Positions 45,192-53,658 of a stretch of DNA of 64,000 nt are shown here, piece after piece. Every line of letters begins with the position of its first letter. Position 1 is the first letter of the stretch. Source of the DNA: an uncultured bacterium (lineage in GTDB: Bacteria; Cyanobacteriota; Vampirovibrionia; Gastranaerophilales; Gastranaerophilaceae). A program made the translations under genes and the position numbers. The stretch spans positions 62,001 through 126,000 of the forward strand of contig CASFYV010000021.1 in NCBI GenBank assembly GCA_949298985.1. The letters are read 5' to 3'. The notes beneath the pieces are model-generated. The model had not been told where the DNA came from. It searched no databases and saw nothing but the letters and a program-made list of their open reading frames with translations.

Positions 45192-46508
45192 ATGAAAGTA
45201 TATGCATTCGTACCTGCAAAAGGTACCAGTGAAAGAGTAGAAAATAAAAATATGCGTTTTTTAAACGGAGAAAGGCTTTATATAAGAGCTCTTAAGACTT
45301 TGTTAAAATGCAAAGAAATAGATAAAATTTTTCTTGATACCGAATCAGAAGAAATGTATAGCTTAGTAGACTATTTACCTATTCATTTTATGAAAAGAGA
45401 CCCTGAACTTGCAAATAATAAAACTGATGGGCATAAAATGTTTATGAATGAAGTTAACACAAATCCTGACGCAGACATCTACGTTCAATTATTATGTACT
45501 TCACCGTTTATTAATCCGGAAACGATTGATAATGCTATTAGAACTATAAAAAATAAGAAGGAATATGACAGTGCTATTTTAATGAAAAAAGACAAATTTT
45601 ATTTATGGGAAAATAACAAACCTACCTATGATATTAATCATATACCAAATAGTAAAGATTTACCTGAAACAATAATTGAATCTATGGGATTATATATTTC
45701 AACAAAAGAAAGTGCTATTAAAACAAATAGAAGATATGGAGAAAAACCTTTATTAGTTTATGGTAGTTTAGAAGAACTTATCGACGTAAATACTCCTGAA
45801 GATTTAGAATTTGCAGAAACTTTCGCAAAAGGTAAAAAAAGATTAGAAAATGAAAAATTACGTTTATTAAAACATTTCATATCATCCCCAGCATTATCTG
45901 ATCTTTTAGATGATATGAAAATTGAAAAAAATGAAGCTTGTGGAGCTATTATAAACAATTTCAAATGTAATATAGAGGAAACAAAACTTTTTGGGCGTGC
46001 AAATACTTTAAAACTAAGAAAAATGAAAGAGGGCGAAGATTTTAATAAGATCTATGATGCGCTAAAATCATACGAAGGAATTTGTGAAAATGATATTATA
46101 GTTGTAGAAAATGAAGAGTATGAATATGCATATTTTGGAGATTTAAATGCGAGACTTGCCATTCGAGCTGGAGCCGCAGGAACTATTGTTAATGGAGCAA
46201 CAAGAGATATTGATAAAGTAAAAAGTTTAAATTACCCTGTTTTTTATAAAAATATTAATGCCGCAGACGTTAGACGTAGGGCTGTATTAGACTATATTAA
46301 TAAGCCTATAAAAATAAATGATATTATAATAAATCCAGGTGATTTAATATTTATAGACAGCTGTTCAATGGCTGTTATATATCAGAAATACGAACAAGAA
46401 GTTTTAAATAGAGTTTTAGAAACGTACTGTACAGAAAATAATGTTATAAAAGATATTGTATTTAATAAAGAAGTTGAACAAATAGTAAAAAATAATGGAG
46501 CTTTTTAA
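45192..46508 (+). CDS. Cytidylyltransferase (NeuA-like) fused to an RraA-like domain
   Basis: A 438-aa two-domain protein. Residues 1-220: CMP-sugar synthetase, signature VPAKGTSERVENKNMRFLNG-like (KGTSERV), LLCTSPFINPETID and SMGLYIS. Residues about 222-438: RraA/HMG-aldolase-like domain with the hallmark GAAGTIVNGATRD (R about 337) and PGDLIFIDS. The C-terminal family breaks pyruvate from hydroxy-acids or inhibits RNase E. The substrate of either half is not known. GGAGAAATAATATG start. Confidence 0.8.
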   Translation: MKVYAFVPAKGTSERVENKNMRFLNGERLYIRALKTLLKCKEIDKIFLDTESEEMYSLVDYLPIHFMKRDPELANNKTDGHKMFMNEVNTNPDADIYVQLLCTSPFINPETIDNAIRTIKNKKEYDSAILMKKDKFYLWENNKPTYDINHIPNSKDLPETIIESMGLYISTKESAIKTNRRYGEKPLLVYGSLEELIDVNTPEDLEFAETFAKGKKRLENEKLRLLKHFISSPALSDLLDDMKIEKNEACGAIINNFKCNIEETKLFGRANTLKLRKMKEGEDFNKIYDALKSYEGICENDIIVVENEEYEYAYFGDLNARLAIRAGAAGTIVNGATRDIDKVKSLNYPVFYKNINAADVRRRAVLDYINKPIKINDIIINPGDLIFIDSCSMAVIYQKYEQEVLNRVLETYCTENNVIKDIVFNKEVEQIVKNNGAF

Positions 46509-46580
46509 ATCGCTTAAATAGCCAATATTCTTGTGTAGTTTACACTTTTATCTTACAATTAATTCAAAAAGGAGAGGTTA

Positions 46581-47933
46581 ATGGAAAATTATAATTATAA
46601 TCAAGAATTAAATGAAGAATTGACGATTGATTTGAAGAAAATCTTTTTTGCACTTTGGAGTAGAAAAGCTCTTATTGCTAAAACGTTTATTACTATATTA
46701 ATATTTTTTATAATACTAACATTCATTTCTCCTAAAAAATATAAAGTCGATGCTGATTTATACATTAATAAAGCAAACGGAACTAACATGATGGAAATTA
46801 ACCCTTATGCACTAGAAGAACTAGGTGCTGGGGGCGGTGGAATGGCTGCACTTATGAGTGGTGGCGGAGGCTTAACTAATGAACTTGAGCTAATCCAATC
46901 TCCATTAGTTATTGATAAAGTAATTAGAGAAAATGATTTAAAATATAAAAAGAAATTTGGAATTTTACCAAATAAAAAAGAAGGTGAATACATTTCTACA
47001 ACTGCATTTTTAAAGAAAAATATTTCTTTTGAAAACAAAAAAGGAACAAATGTTGTAACTATTGAATATAAATCTAAAGATCCGGAACTAGCATATAATG
47101 TTGTAAGTTCTATAATTACGAATTACATAGAATTGCATAAAGAATTGCATAGTGAAAAATCAAAATCTGATAAAAAGATTATTGAAAATCAATATAATAT
47201 CGCTAAAAAATCTTTTGATGAAAAAGTAAAAAAAGCCGATGGACTTCCTGAACAAGCACTTGCTATGTCAGGAAATATTTCTGCAATGTCAGCTTTTTCT
47301 CGCTCTGCTCAACAAGCTTTATCAAATCTAAAAGGACAAGTTATTCAAGGCGAAAAAGCTAAATTAGCTCTAACCGAAGAAGCTAGTAAAGTTGCAGAAT
47401 TATCATCAAAATTAGAATGGGCTAGAATGGTTGAAGAAATGTCTGATTCTTCTAAAGTACTTGTACTAAAAGAGCCTCAAAAATTAAGAGATTTTGAATA
47501 TGCTTCTCCAAAATTATTGATAAATATATTATTAGGTATTGTATTTGGTGCAATTGCTTCATTATTTGCTGTGATTTTTGCAGAAAATACTGACAAAAAA
47601 CTTACTTATTCAATGCTCAGCGAAAACATTATCTATAATGGCGAAAATGATTTTACTGATTTAAAAGTTCAAATACTTGCTAAAAAAGATAAAAAAATTG
47701 CTTGTGTGATGTTTGAAGAATTAAGTTCGTTTTTAGCTCTACAATTAAAAGATTTTAAAAATTTAGATTTCATAAAAGCTGATATTTCATCTGAATTTGT
47801 TGAAAGAGTTAAGAATTCTGAAGAAGTAATCATATTCGCTTCTATTAATAAAACAAATTCAAAATTTTACAAACAAATCAAACAAATGCTTAATGAAATG
47901 AATAAAGAAATCAATTTAGAAGTATTAATATAA
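46581..47933 (+). CDS. Wzz/GumC-like chain-length co-polymerase with odd C-terminus
   Basis: A 450-aa protein with the Wzz fold: first membrane helix at about residues 35-52 (TFITILIFFIILTFI), a periplasmic domain with a glycine-rich loop (GAGGGGMAALMSGGGG, residues about 82-97) and coiled-coil, second helix at about 313-333 (INILLGIVFGAIASLFAV). After it comes a 115-residue cytoplasmic domain (VMFEELSSFLALQLKDFKN to EVLI) that resembles a BY-kinase domain shape but has no Walker A. It sets chain length. AAGGAGAGG upstream. Confidence 0.82.
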   Translation: MENYNYNQELNEELTIDLKKIFFALWSRKALIAKTFITILIFFIILTFISPKKYKVDADLYINKANGTNMMEINPYALEELGAGGGGMAALMSGGGGLTNELELIQSPLVIDKVIRENDLKYKKKFGILPNKKEGEYISTTAFLKKNISFENKKGTNVVTIEYKSKDPELAYNVVSSIITNYIELHKELHSEKSKSDKKIIENQYNIAKKSFDEKVKKADGLPEQALAMSGNISAMSAFSRSAQQALSNLKGQVIQGEKAKLALTEEASKVAELSSKLEWARMVEEMSDSSKVLVLKEPQKLRDFEYASPKLLINILLGIVFGAIASLFAVIFAENTDKKLTYSMLSENIIYNGENDFTDLKVQILAKKDKKIACVMFEELSSFLALQLKDFKNLDFIKADISSEFVERVKNSEEVIIFASINKTNSKFYKQIKQMLNEMNKEINLEVLI

Positions 47934-47943
47934 AGGAGAGAAT

Positions 47944-49467
47944 ATGAAACCAAGAGTAGAAAAACAATCAACTGTTTGGCAATCTAATTCTATGGGTTGT
48001 TTTGATAAACTTAAATTAAAATTAAATAATTTTGTCATTGATCAAACAATAAATTATTTAGGTCATAATTTCAGTAAACAAAAACTTATTAATCTTGCTA
48101 AAATCTTTGAAAAAATAGCTGGTTCAAAAGGTGGAATAAATCACGCAAGAAGAATGCAATGGTTATTTGAATCAGAACATCCACATTTATATTGGTGGAA
48201 AAAGATTTTAACAGAATTACATCCAAATTGCAGAAATAAGTGGATTAAAAATTTCTTTGTAAACGGGTATTACGGAGATAACCTAAGGAAAAGATCTGAA
48301 TTTAATGAGAAAAACGGATTTTTCCCTCCAACAGTTTTATTATCATCAATTACCAAAAGATGTAACTTCAACTGTAAAGGATGCTGGGCTCATGAATATT
48401 CTGTAGAAGAAGATTTAACAAAAGAAAAATGGAGAGAAATTTTCACAGAAGCACGTGACGTTATGGGAATCCACATTATCCCTGTTGTAGGTGGAGAACC
48501 TTTCGCTAGAAAAGAATTTTTAGAATTAGCTGAAGAATTTAATGATTGTACATTCATTACTTTTACTAATGGTTCATTAATTACAGAAAAAACTATTGAA
48601 AAATTAAAGAAATTAGGAAATGTTCAACCAATGTTTTCTTTATGGGGCTTAAAAGAAGACAATGATGCCGTTCGTGGAGAAGGGTGTTTTGATATGGTAA
48701 TGGAGAAAATGGATATGCTTAAAAAAGCAGGTATTTTCTTCGGTGCGAGTATTACCGCTACAAGTAAAAACTGTAATGAAGTTACGTCTGATGAATTCAT
48801 GAAAATGCTTTCAGATAAAGGTGTTTTATGGAGCTGGTTCTTCCACTATGTTCCTGTAGGTGATAGCCCTGATGTAAGTTTAGTTCCAAATGCACAGCAA
48901 AGACAACAAATTTTAAAAGCTGTATATAATGCAAGAAATACTCTTCCTATGATGACCGTAGATTTTTGGGGAGATGGCCCAGAAATGATGGGATGTATTG
49001 CAGGTGGCAGACAATATATTCACGTTAATCCGCGTGGAGATGTTGAACCTTGTACATTTGTTCATTTAGCAACTCATAACCTAAAAAATTGTACATTAAC
49101 AGAGGCTCTGGCTTCTCCATTTATGAGAGCAATTAGAGATGGAATTCCTTATGAAGACGGAAATATGCTTCGTCCTTGCATGATAGTTGATAGACCTGAC
49201 GTATTAAGAAAATATTATGAAGAATTCAAACCTTACGAAACTCATGAAAATGCAGCTGCATATTTAACAAATCCTGAAATTACTTCTCAAATTGATAAAT
49301 ACTCTAAAGAAGTTAAAGAAATCCTTGATGAAGATTGGAGAAATAATTTATGGATGACAATATTCCCTCTAGAAGGTGAATATTATATTGATAGAGACAC
49401 TTTCTGCTCAACAGAAAAACCACAGCACAAATGCACCGGCCATTGTGCAGGTTGTTCAAACCATTAA
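47944..49467 (+). CDS. Radical SAM enzyme, lipid-gene neighbourhood
   Basis: A 507-aa radical SAM protein. Cluster cysteines C140, C144 and C147 (KRCNFNCKGCWA); GGEPF motif; CIAGGRQYIHVNPRGDVEPCTF central SPASM-like part; C-terminal tail CTGHCAGC. AAAGGAG precedes ATG 47944. It is followed within 12 bp by PAP2 and then a diacylglycerol kinase, which hints at a lipid substrate. Substrate and product unknown; alternatives include a peptide or cofactor modifier. Confidence 0.8.
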   Translation: MKPRVEKQSTVWQSNSMGCFDKLKLKLNNFVIDQTINYLGHNFSKQKLINLAKIFEKIAGSKGGINHARRMQWLFESEHPHLYWWKKILTELHPNCRNKWIKNFFVNGYYGDNLRKRSEFNEKNGFFPPTVLLSSITKRCNFNCKGCWAHEYSVEEDLTKEKWREIFTEARDVMGIHIIPVVGGEPFARKEFLELAEEFNDCTFITFTNGSLITEKTIEKLKKLGNVQPMFSLWGLKEDNDAVRGEGCFDMVMEKMDMLKKAGIFFGASITATSKNCNEVTSDEFMKMLSDKGVLWSWFFHYVPVGDSPDVSLVPNAQQRQQILKAVYNARNTLPMMTVDFWGDGPEMMGCIAGGRQYIHVNPRGDVEPCTFVHLATHNLKNCTLTEALASPFMRAIRDGIPYEDGNMLRPCMIVDRPDVLRKYYEEFKPYETHENAAAYLTNPEITSQIDKYSKEVKEILDEDWRNNLWMTIFPLEGEYYIDRDTFCSTEKPQHKCTGHCAGCSNH

Positions 49468-49479
49468 AAGAGGTAAAAG

Positions 49480-50091
49480 ATGTTCTGGATATTAATAATA
49501 TCTTTTATCCTATTTTCAATTCTTATTAATACCTATCCTACAATTACTTTATGGGATAGGTCATTAATCTTATACGTACAAAAGTTATTAATCATTATTC
49601 CAAACTCAATTCCTATAGCTTTTGATGGAATACTATATTTACCAATGCTAATAGTACCAATTATACTTTTATCAGTATACTTTATAATCAAGAAAAAATA
49701 TTTTGATATTATCTATTTAATTTCTATTCCTTTAATTACTTATGGCATTAGTAGTTCTTTAAAACTGATTGTTGAGCGTCCAAGACCGCCGATAGAAATG
49801 CATTTATTAGCTAATCAAGATGGTTTTAGCTTCGTTTCAAACCATACTATAATTACATTTTGTTTATGGGGAATGATAGCCTATTATTTAATAAATTATT
49901 GTCATAACAAATTTATTAAACATTCAGTAATATATATAGCAATTTTATGGAGTATTTTAATTGGTTTCAGTAGAATTTGGCTCGGAGTACACAACCCAAC
50001 TGACGTTATTGCAGCTTATTTATTAGGTGGTATATTGTTAATAATTTATATAAAAGTACGAGAATTTATGAAAAAATATATAGGCCTATAA
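49480..50091 (+). CDS. PAP2-family phosphatase
   Basis: A 203-aa membrane phosphatase of the acid phosphatase/haloperoxidase fold. The three motifs are present in altered form: KLIVERPRPP, FVSNHTII (usual PSGH is SNHT) and SRIWLGVHNPTDVIAAYL. Five or six membrane helices. It would remove phosphate from phosphatidic acid, undecaprenyl diphosphate or similar. AGAGG before ATG; 3 bp from the kinase gene. Confidence 0.85.
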   Translation: MFWILIISFILFSILINTYPTITLWDRSLILYVQKLLIIIPNSIPIAFDGILYLPMLIVPIILLSVYFIIKKKYFDIIYLISIPLITYGISSSLKLIVERPRPPIEMHLLANQDGFSFVSNHTIITFCLWGMIAYYLINYCHNKFIKHSVIYIAILWSILIGFSRIWLGVHNPTDVIAAYLLGGILLIIYIKVREFMKKYIGL

Positions 50092-50094
50092 CAA

Positions 50095-50949
50095 ATGAAA
50101 AATGTTTTAATTGTCAGTAATTACAGAGCTGGCAGAAAAACTGCAGTTCTAAATAAAAAAATATTAAAAAAATTTTTATATCAACATGCTGAATATTTTC
50201 AAATAATTGATATTTGTGATTTAGAGAATATTAATGCTTCCCAGTTTGATACAATTATAGCAATGGGTGGAGACGGTACAATAAACAAGATTTTACCCTA
50301 TATTATAAATACTGACAAAAAACTAGGAATTATACCCTGCGGAACGGCAAATTTATTAGCTGCAAAACTCGGAATCCCAACCAATATAAAAAAAGCTTTA
50401 AACATTTTAGCAAAAGAAAATTCAAAAAAAATTGACGCGATATCTATAAATAATAAACTCTGTATTTTAAGATTTGGCTTGGGATATGATTCAGATATTA
50501 TAGGAAAAACTCCACAATCATTAAAAAATAAATTTGGCTACTTTTCATACTTTATAGCAGGCATTTTATTTGCACTTAGATTAAAAATGAAAAATTACCA
50601 CATTATTTTTGATAATAAAGAATTTAATATTAAGGCTTCTTGTATAATTATAGCGAATGCTTCTAATATGTATAAAAATTTAATTTCAATAAGCAATAAA
50701 TGTGAATTAGACGATGGGCTTATAGAAATCTTTATTCTAAAAACAAAAAACCCTATAATATTTTTTATTGAATTACTAAATATAATATTTAAGCATCATA
50801 TTAACAACTCTAAAGCTATGTATTTTAAAACCTCTAACTTAAAAATTAACAACAAATTTAATATGTGCCACATTGACGGCGAAACTATTAAATTAAAAGG
50901 AGATTTATATTTCAATATTATTCCTAAATCAATTAATGTAATAAATTAA
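50095..50949 (+). CDS. Diacylglycerol kinase-family lipid kinase
   Basis: A 284-aa YegS/DagK-type kinase. MGGDGTINKILPYI and PCGTANLLAAKLGIP are the ATP and substrate motifs. It phosphorylates diacylglycerol or a similar lipid alcohol. Its pairing with a PAP2 phosphatase would allow a phosphorylation cycle. Start follows the PAP2 stop by 3 bp, no own ribosome site visible. Ends before a strong terminator. Confidence 0.88.
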   Translation: MKNVLIVSNYRAGRKTAVLNKKILKKFLYQHAEYFQIIDICDLENINASQFDTIIAMGGDGTINKILPYIINTDKKLGIIPCGTANLLAAKLGIPTNIKKALNILAKENSKKIDAISINNKLCILRFGLGYDSDIIGKTPQSLKNKFGYFSYFIAGILFALRLKMKNYHIIFDNKEFNIKASCIIIANASNMYKNLISISNKCELDDGLIEIFILKTKNPIIFFIELLNIIFKHHINNSKAMYFKTSNLKINNKFNMCHIDGETIKLKGDLYFNIIPKSINVIN

Positions 50950-50986
50950 ACTTATAAGATTAATTAATTCACTTATACTCTAAGAG

Positions 50987-51024
50987 ATAAAAACTCTAGT
51001 AAAAATTATTACTAGAGTTTTTAT
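50987..51024. terminator. Bidirectional terminator between kinase and PTPS genes
   Basis: A perfect 16-bp stem (50987-51002 with 51009-51024, six-base loop) with A-run and T-run flanks, shared by two convergent genes. Confidence 0.9.
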
Positions 51025-51034
51025 ATAAATACTC

Positions 51035-51601
51035 TTAAATTTTTCTATAGCCACACTTAGGACATATATTTTCTGAATTTAAAGCTATTCCACATAAAGG
51101 GCAGCGCTCCAAAGTTCTATTAACTTCATAGCATTCACTGGCAGCATTAACCCCACTTGTAAATGTAATTTTTGAAATATTCAATTTATCTTTTAATAAC
51201 TCATAAACAATTTTAATCATTCCTTCAACAGTCATAGTTTCTTTTGTAACAACCAATCTGCAATCAGGATAAGCTGTAGCTAATTCTGTTTTAAAAGCAT
51301 AACCTTTCATAGTATTTTGTGGTGCCCCGTTTTTAATACCTTGTTTTTCATAAACGTCTAAAATAGCAGGTAAAAGAGGATCATCTTCTCTTAAAATTGT
51401 TGCATGATCAAAATTTTTCAAAACCTCCCAAGCTGTTTTTTGAATTTCGTTACAAGGAAAAACCATATTTACACCGGTATTAATACTATCTTCCACTTCG
51501 ATAGTTAAAACTCCTGTATGTCCATGTAAATACTGTGCTTCACCTTTAAAACCATAAAATCTATGTGCATATTGTAAATCAAATGTTGTAATAGATTTCA
51601 T
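51035..51601 (-). CDS. PTPS/QueD-like protein with C-terminal zinc ribbon
   Basis: A 188-aa protein of the 6-pyruvoyl-tetrahydropterin synthase/QueD superfamily. Zinc ligands: AHRFYGF and LHGHTG. The catalytic Cys that QueD has four residues before HGH is replaced by Ala (EAQYLHGH). Also unusual is a C-terminal rubredoxin-like zinc ribbon, CPLCG...CPKCGYRKI. GGAAAGGAG precedes the ATG. It may make another pterin product or act in a divergent pathway; not confidently QueD. Confidence 0.78.
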   Translation of the reverse strand: MKSITTFDLQYAHRFYGFKGEAQYLHGHTGVLTIEVEDSINTGVNMVFPCNEIQKTAWEVLKNFDHATILREDDPLLPAILDVYEKQGIKNGAPQNTMKGYAFKTELATAYPDCRLVVTKETMTVEGMIKIVYELLKDKLNISKITFTSGVNAASECYEVNRTLERCPLCGIALNSENICPKCGYRKI

Positions 51602-51686
51602 AACCAGCTCCTTTCCATTTTTACCAAATAAAAACTTCTATTAAGAATATCAATTTTTTCTTAATCGGTCAATATAATGTACATTG

Positions 51687-52358
51687 CTATAATGTTAAGT
51701 TAATTTCAGATAATTGAATAACTTTATATCCACCAAAACAATTAGCACTATATGGATGTATACCACATGTTTGTATAGAATTTATAGTATCTTTATTTAA
51801 TGAAATTATATACTTATTATTTTTATTATTTAATAATTTTATTACTTCATCTATTTCTTTTTTATATTTTTTTTCTTTTCCGTATCCCCAAGCTAAAATT
51901 ACATCTACCTGCTCTCTATTATTTAAAAACTTTCCAATAAATCCCATATTCTCACTATTATTTTGAGTATCTATTTCTTTAACTTTAGGATTTCGTTCAG
52001 AAAAAATATTTATAATTTCCATACTATTATATTTTTCTTCTACAATTTTTCTACAAATTTTTATAGTAGGATCATCCTTAAATGGATTAGCTTTACTAGG
52101 GTTAAACATTATAATAACAACATTGTTATTACCATCGTTAAATTTTTCATAGTAATAATATCTGTGTTTTTGCTGACAAGCCCCCAACTCGTCTACCTCT
52201 GTTTCATATTTTTCTTCTGAAAATAACATGAAACCATAGTTATTGTTTTTATATTTTAAAGGTTCAAATATACATCCATCGTTATTATAAGCTTCAGTTA
52301 ATGCATTTGTTTGTTTGAATTTTTCAATGTTTGTTAATACTTTATCTAAATTTTTCAT
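51687..52358 (-). CDS. DUF1643 protein
   Basis: A 223-aa protein with the DUF1643 core MFNPSKANPFKDDPTIKIC (family LNPSTAD..DDPTI) in the second quarter, then NIFSERNPK and ILAWGYGK. Family function is unknown; it is often carried on plasmids and phage-related or defence loci. AAAGGTAG upstream of ATG. Its promoter carries a WYL-type operator. First gene of the accessory region. Confidence 0.82.
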   Translation of the reverse strand: MKNLDKVLTNIEKFKQTNALTEAYNNDGCIFEPLKYKNNNYGFMLFSEEKYETEVDELGACQQKHRYYYYEKFNDGNNNVVIIMFNPSKANPFKDDPTIKICRKIVEEKYNSMEIINIFSERNPKVKEIDTQNNSENMGFIGKFLNNREQVDVILAWGYGKEKKYKKEIDEVIKLLNNKNNKYIISLNKDTINSIQTCGIHPYSANCFGGYKVIQLSEINLTL

Positions 52359-52377
52359 ATTTCTACCTTTCTTAATA

Positions 52378-52411
52378 CTATAATGTATATACTAATACTT
52401 ATATCTGTCAA
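52378..52411 (-). promoter_or_regulatory. DUF1643 promoter with consensus -35 under the operator
   Basis: On the minus strand TTGACA (52411-52406) is a perfect -35 box; TATACA follows after 16 bp. The -35 lies inside the inverted repeat at 52405-52421, so a protein bound there would block RNA polymerase. Confidence 0.6.
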
Positions 52412-52421
52412 AAATGGACGT
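52405..52421. promoter_or_regulatory. Candidate WYL operator 1 (degenerate arm)
   Basis: CTGTC-N7-GACGT. Same 5-7-5 inverted-repeat geometry as operators 2 and 3, with two mismatches in the left arm. Covers the DUF1643 -35 box. Confidence 0.5.
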
Positions 52422-52550
52422 AATCTTTTTCTTATCCTGTATTTATGCTCTTTTATTCAGAATAGTCAAATACTAATATATTTTATACTAAATTATATCC
52501 ATTAAAAAGATTATATTTATACGATATTACTAATCAAATTTTCTTTTTAA

Positions 52551-52567
52551 ACGTCCGTTTATGACGT
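52551..52567. promoter_or_regulatory. Candidate WYL operator 2
   Basis: ACGTC-CGTTTAT-GACGT, a perfect 5-bp inverted repeat with 7-bp spacer, 38 bp before the WYL regulator start. A TGTGATAAAAT stretch right after it may be the -10 region. Suggests autoregulation. Confidence 0.65.
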
Positions 52568-52604
52568 ATTCTTGTGATAAAATAAATGAAAAAGAGGGTT
52601 GTAT

Positions 52605-53564
52605 ATGCAAGATAAGCCAAGATATTCCAGAATCACAGATTTAATAGACTTAATTATTTTTATGTCTTCAAAAATAAATGGAGTTTCTCTTGAAGAGATT
52701 CAGGAGCGTTTTAGTGTCTCTAGAAGAACTGCTGAGAGAATGCGTGATGGAGTCTTATTTGCATTACCTCAAATAGAAGAATTACCAACTGATGGAAGAA
52801 TTAAGCGCTGGGGATTTCCAACCCATAGTTTTGGGGAATTGGTTTATTTTACATCAGAAGAAATTGCGTTTTTAGAGAAGCTCAAAACTAATTGTGATGA
52901 AGTTTCTGCAAAAGATTTGCAAGAAATAATCATTAAACTAAAGGCTCTAAATAGAAGAAAATTACCAAAATTAGAAGAACAAATAGAATTTTCAATGAGG
53001 TCAGAAGGCTACGCAATAAGTCAAACTCAAAATTATAAAATAGATTATAAATTAGTGTCGGATATAAGGTTCGCAATTAAGGAAAATAGAAAAATTTCTG
53101 CAATTTACAAAGAAAAAGAGAGAATTTTAATTCCTTTAGGATTAATTTATGGTGAAAAAGTCTTTTTAGTTGCGAAAGAAGAAGCAAAAGGAAATGATGT
53201 ATATCAATATTCATTGCATAAATTAAAAAATGTTGTGGTTACACATGAAAAATTTGAGCCTCAAAAATTTGATTTAAAAGAATATTCAAATAAATCATTT
53301 GGAGTTTTTCAGGGTAAAATCTATGATGTAAAACTAAAATTCATTCCAGAAGCTGCTGAAGATGTTATGAATTACAATTTTCATCCAACACAAAAGATTA
53401 CGAAAGAAGCTGATGGAAGTATAACAGTTACTTTTAAAGCAAGTGGAGATAAGCATATTCTCTGGAATTTATTTAAATGGGGATATGCTGTAGAAATTAT
53501 TGCTCCACTTGAATTAAAAGAAAATTATAAAAAATATATTGATGAAATTAGAAGAGAATTATAG
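52605..53564 (+). CDS. WYL-domain transcriptional regulator
   Basis: A 319-aa protein. N-terminal winged helix-turn-helix (ITDLIDLIIFMSSKINGVSLEEIQERFSVSRRTAERM, residues about 8-45), then a middle helical part, and a WYL ligand-sensing domain (RKISAIYKEKERILIPLGLIYGEKVFLVAK) with a C-terminal extension (WCX, residues about 240-319). Members such as BrxR and CapW repress defence genes and respond to nucleic acid or other signals. ATG 52605 is used (AGAGGG upstream); a TTG at 52599 is possible. Its own promoter holds operator 2, and operators 1 and 3 flank it. Confidence 0.9.
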   Translation: MQDKPRYSRITDLIDLIIFMSSKINGVSLEEIQERFSVSRRTAERMRDGVLFALPQIEELPTDGRIKRWGFPTHSFGELVYFTSEEIAFLEKLKTNCDEVSAKDLQEIIIKLKALNRRKLPKLEEQIEFSMRSEGYAISQTQNYKIDYKLVSDIRFAIKENRKISAIYKEKERILIPLGLIYGEKVFLVAKEEAKGNDVYQYSLHKLKNVVVTHEKFEPQKFDLKEYSNKSFGVFQGKIYDVKLKFIPEAAEDVMNYNFHPTQKITKEADGSITVTFKASGDKHILWNLFKWGYAVEIIAPLELKENYKKYIDEIRREL

Positions 53565-53597
53565 TTTTAATATTAATAATATAAATATTTATCAAAC

Positions 53598-53614
53598 ACG
53601 TCCGTAAAAGACGT
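53598..53614. promoter_or_regulatory. Candidate WYL operator 3
   Basis: ACGTC-CGTAAAA-GACGT, perfect inverted repeat, identical to operator 2 in 13 of 17 positions including the CGT that follows the left arm. TAAAAT (53631-53636) lies 17 bp after the position of a -35 that would overlap the site. Confidence 0.65.
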
Positions 53615-53658
53615 GCTTGTAATTTATATTTAAAATAAAACAACAATAGGACCGTAAA

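Noticed and set aside
51687..52358. DUF1643 gene as part of a prophage
   Set aside because: No phage structural genes or integrase are found in the window.
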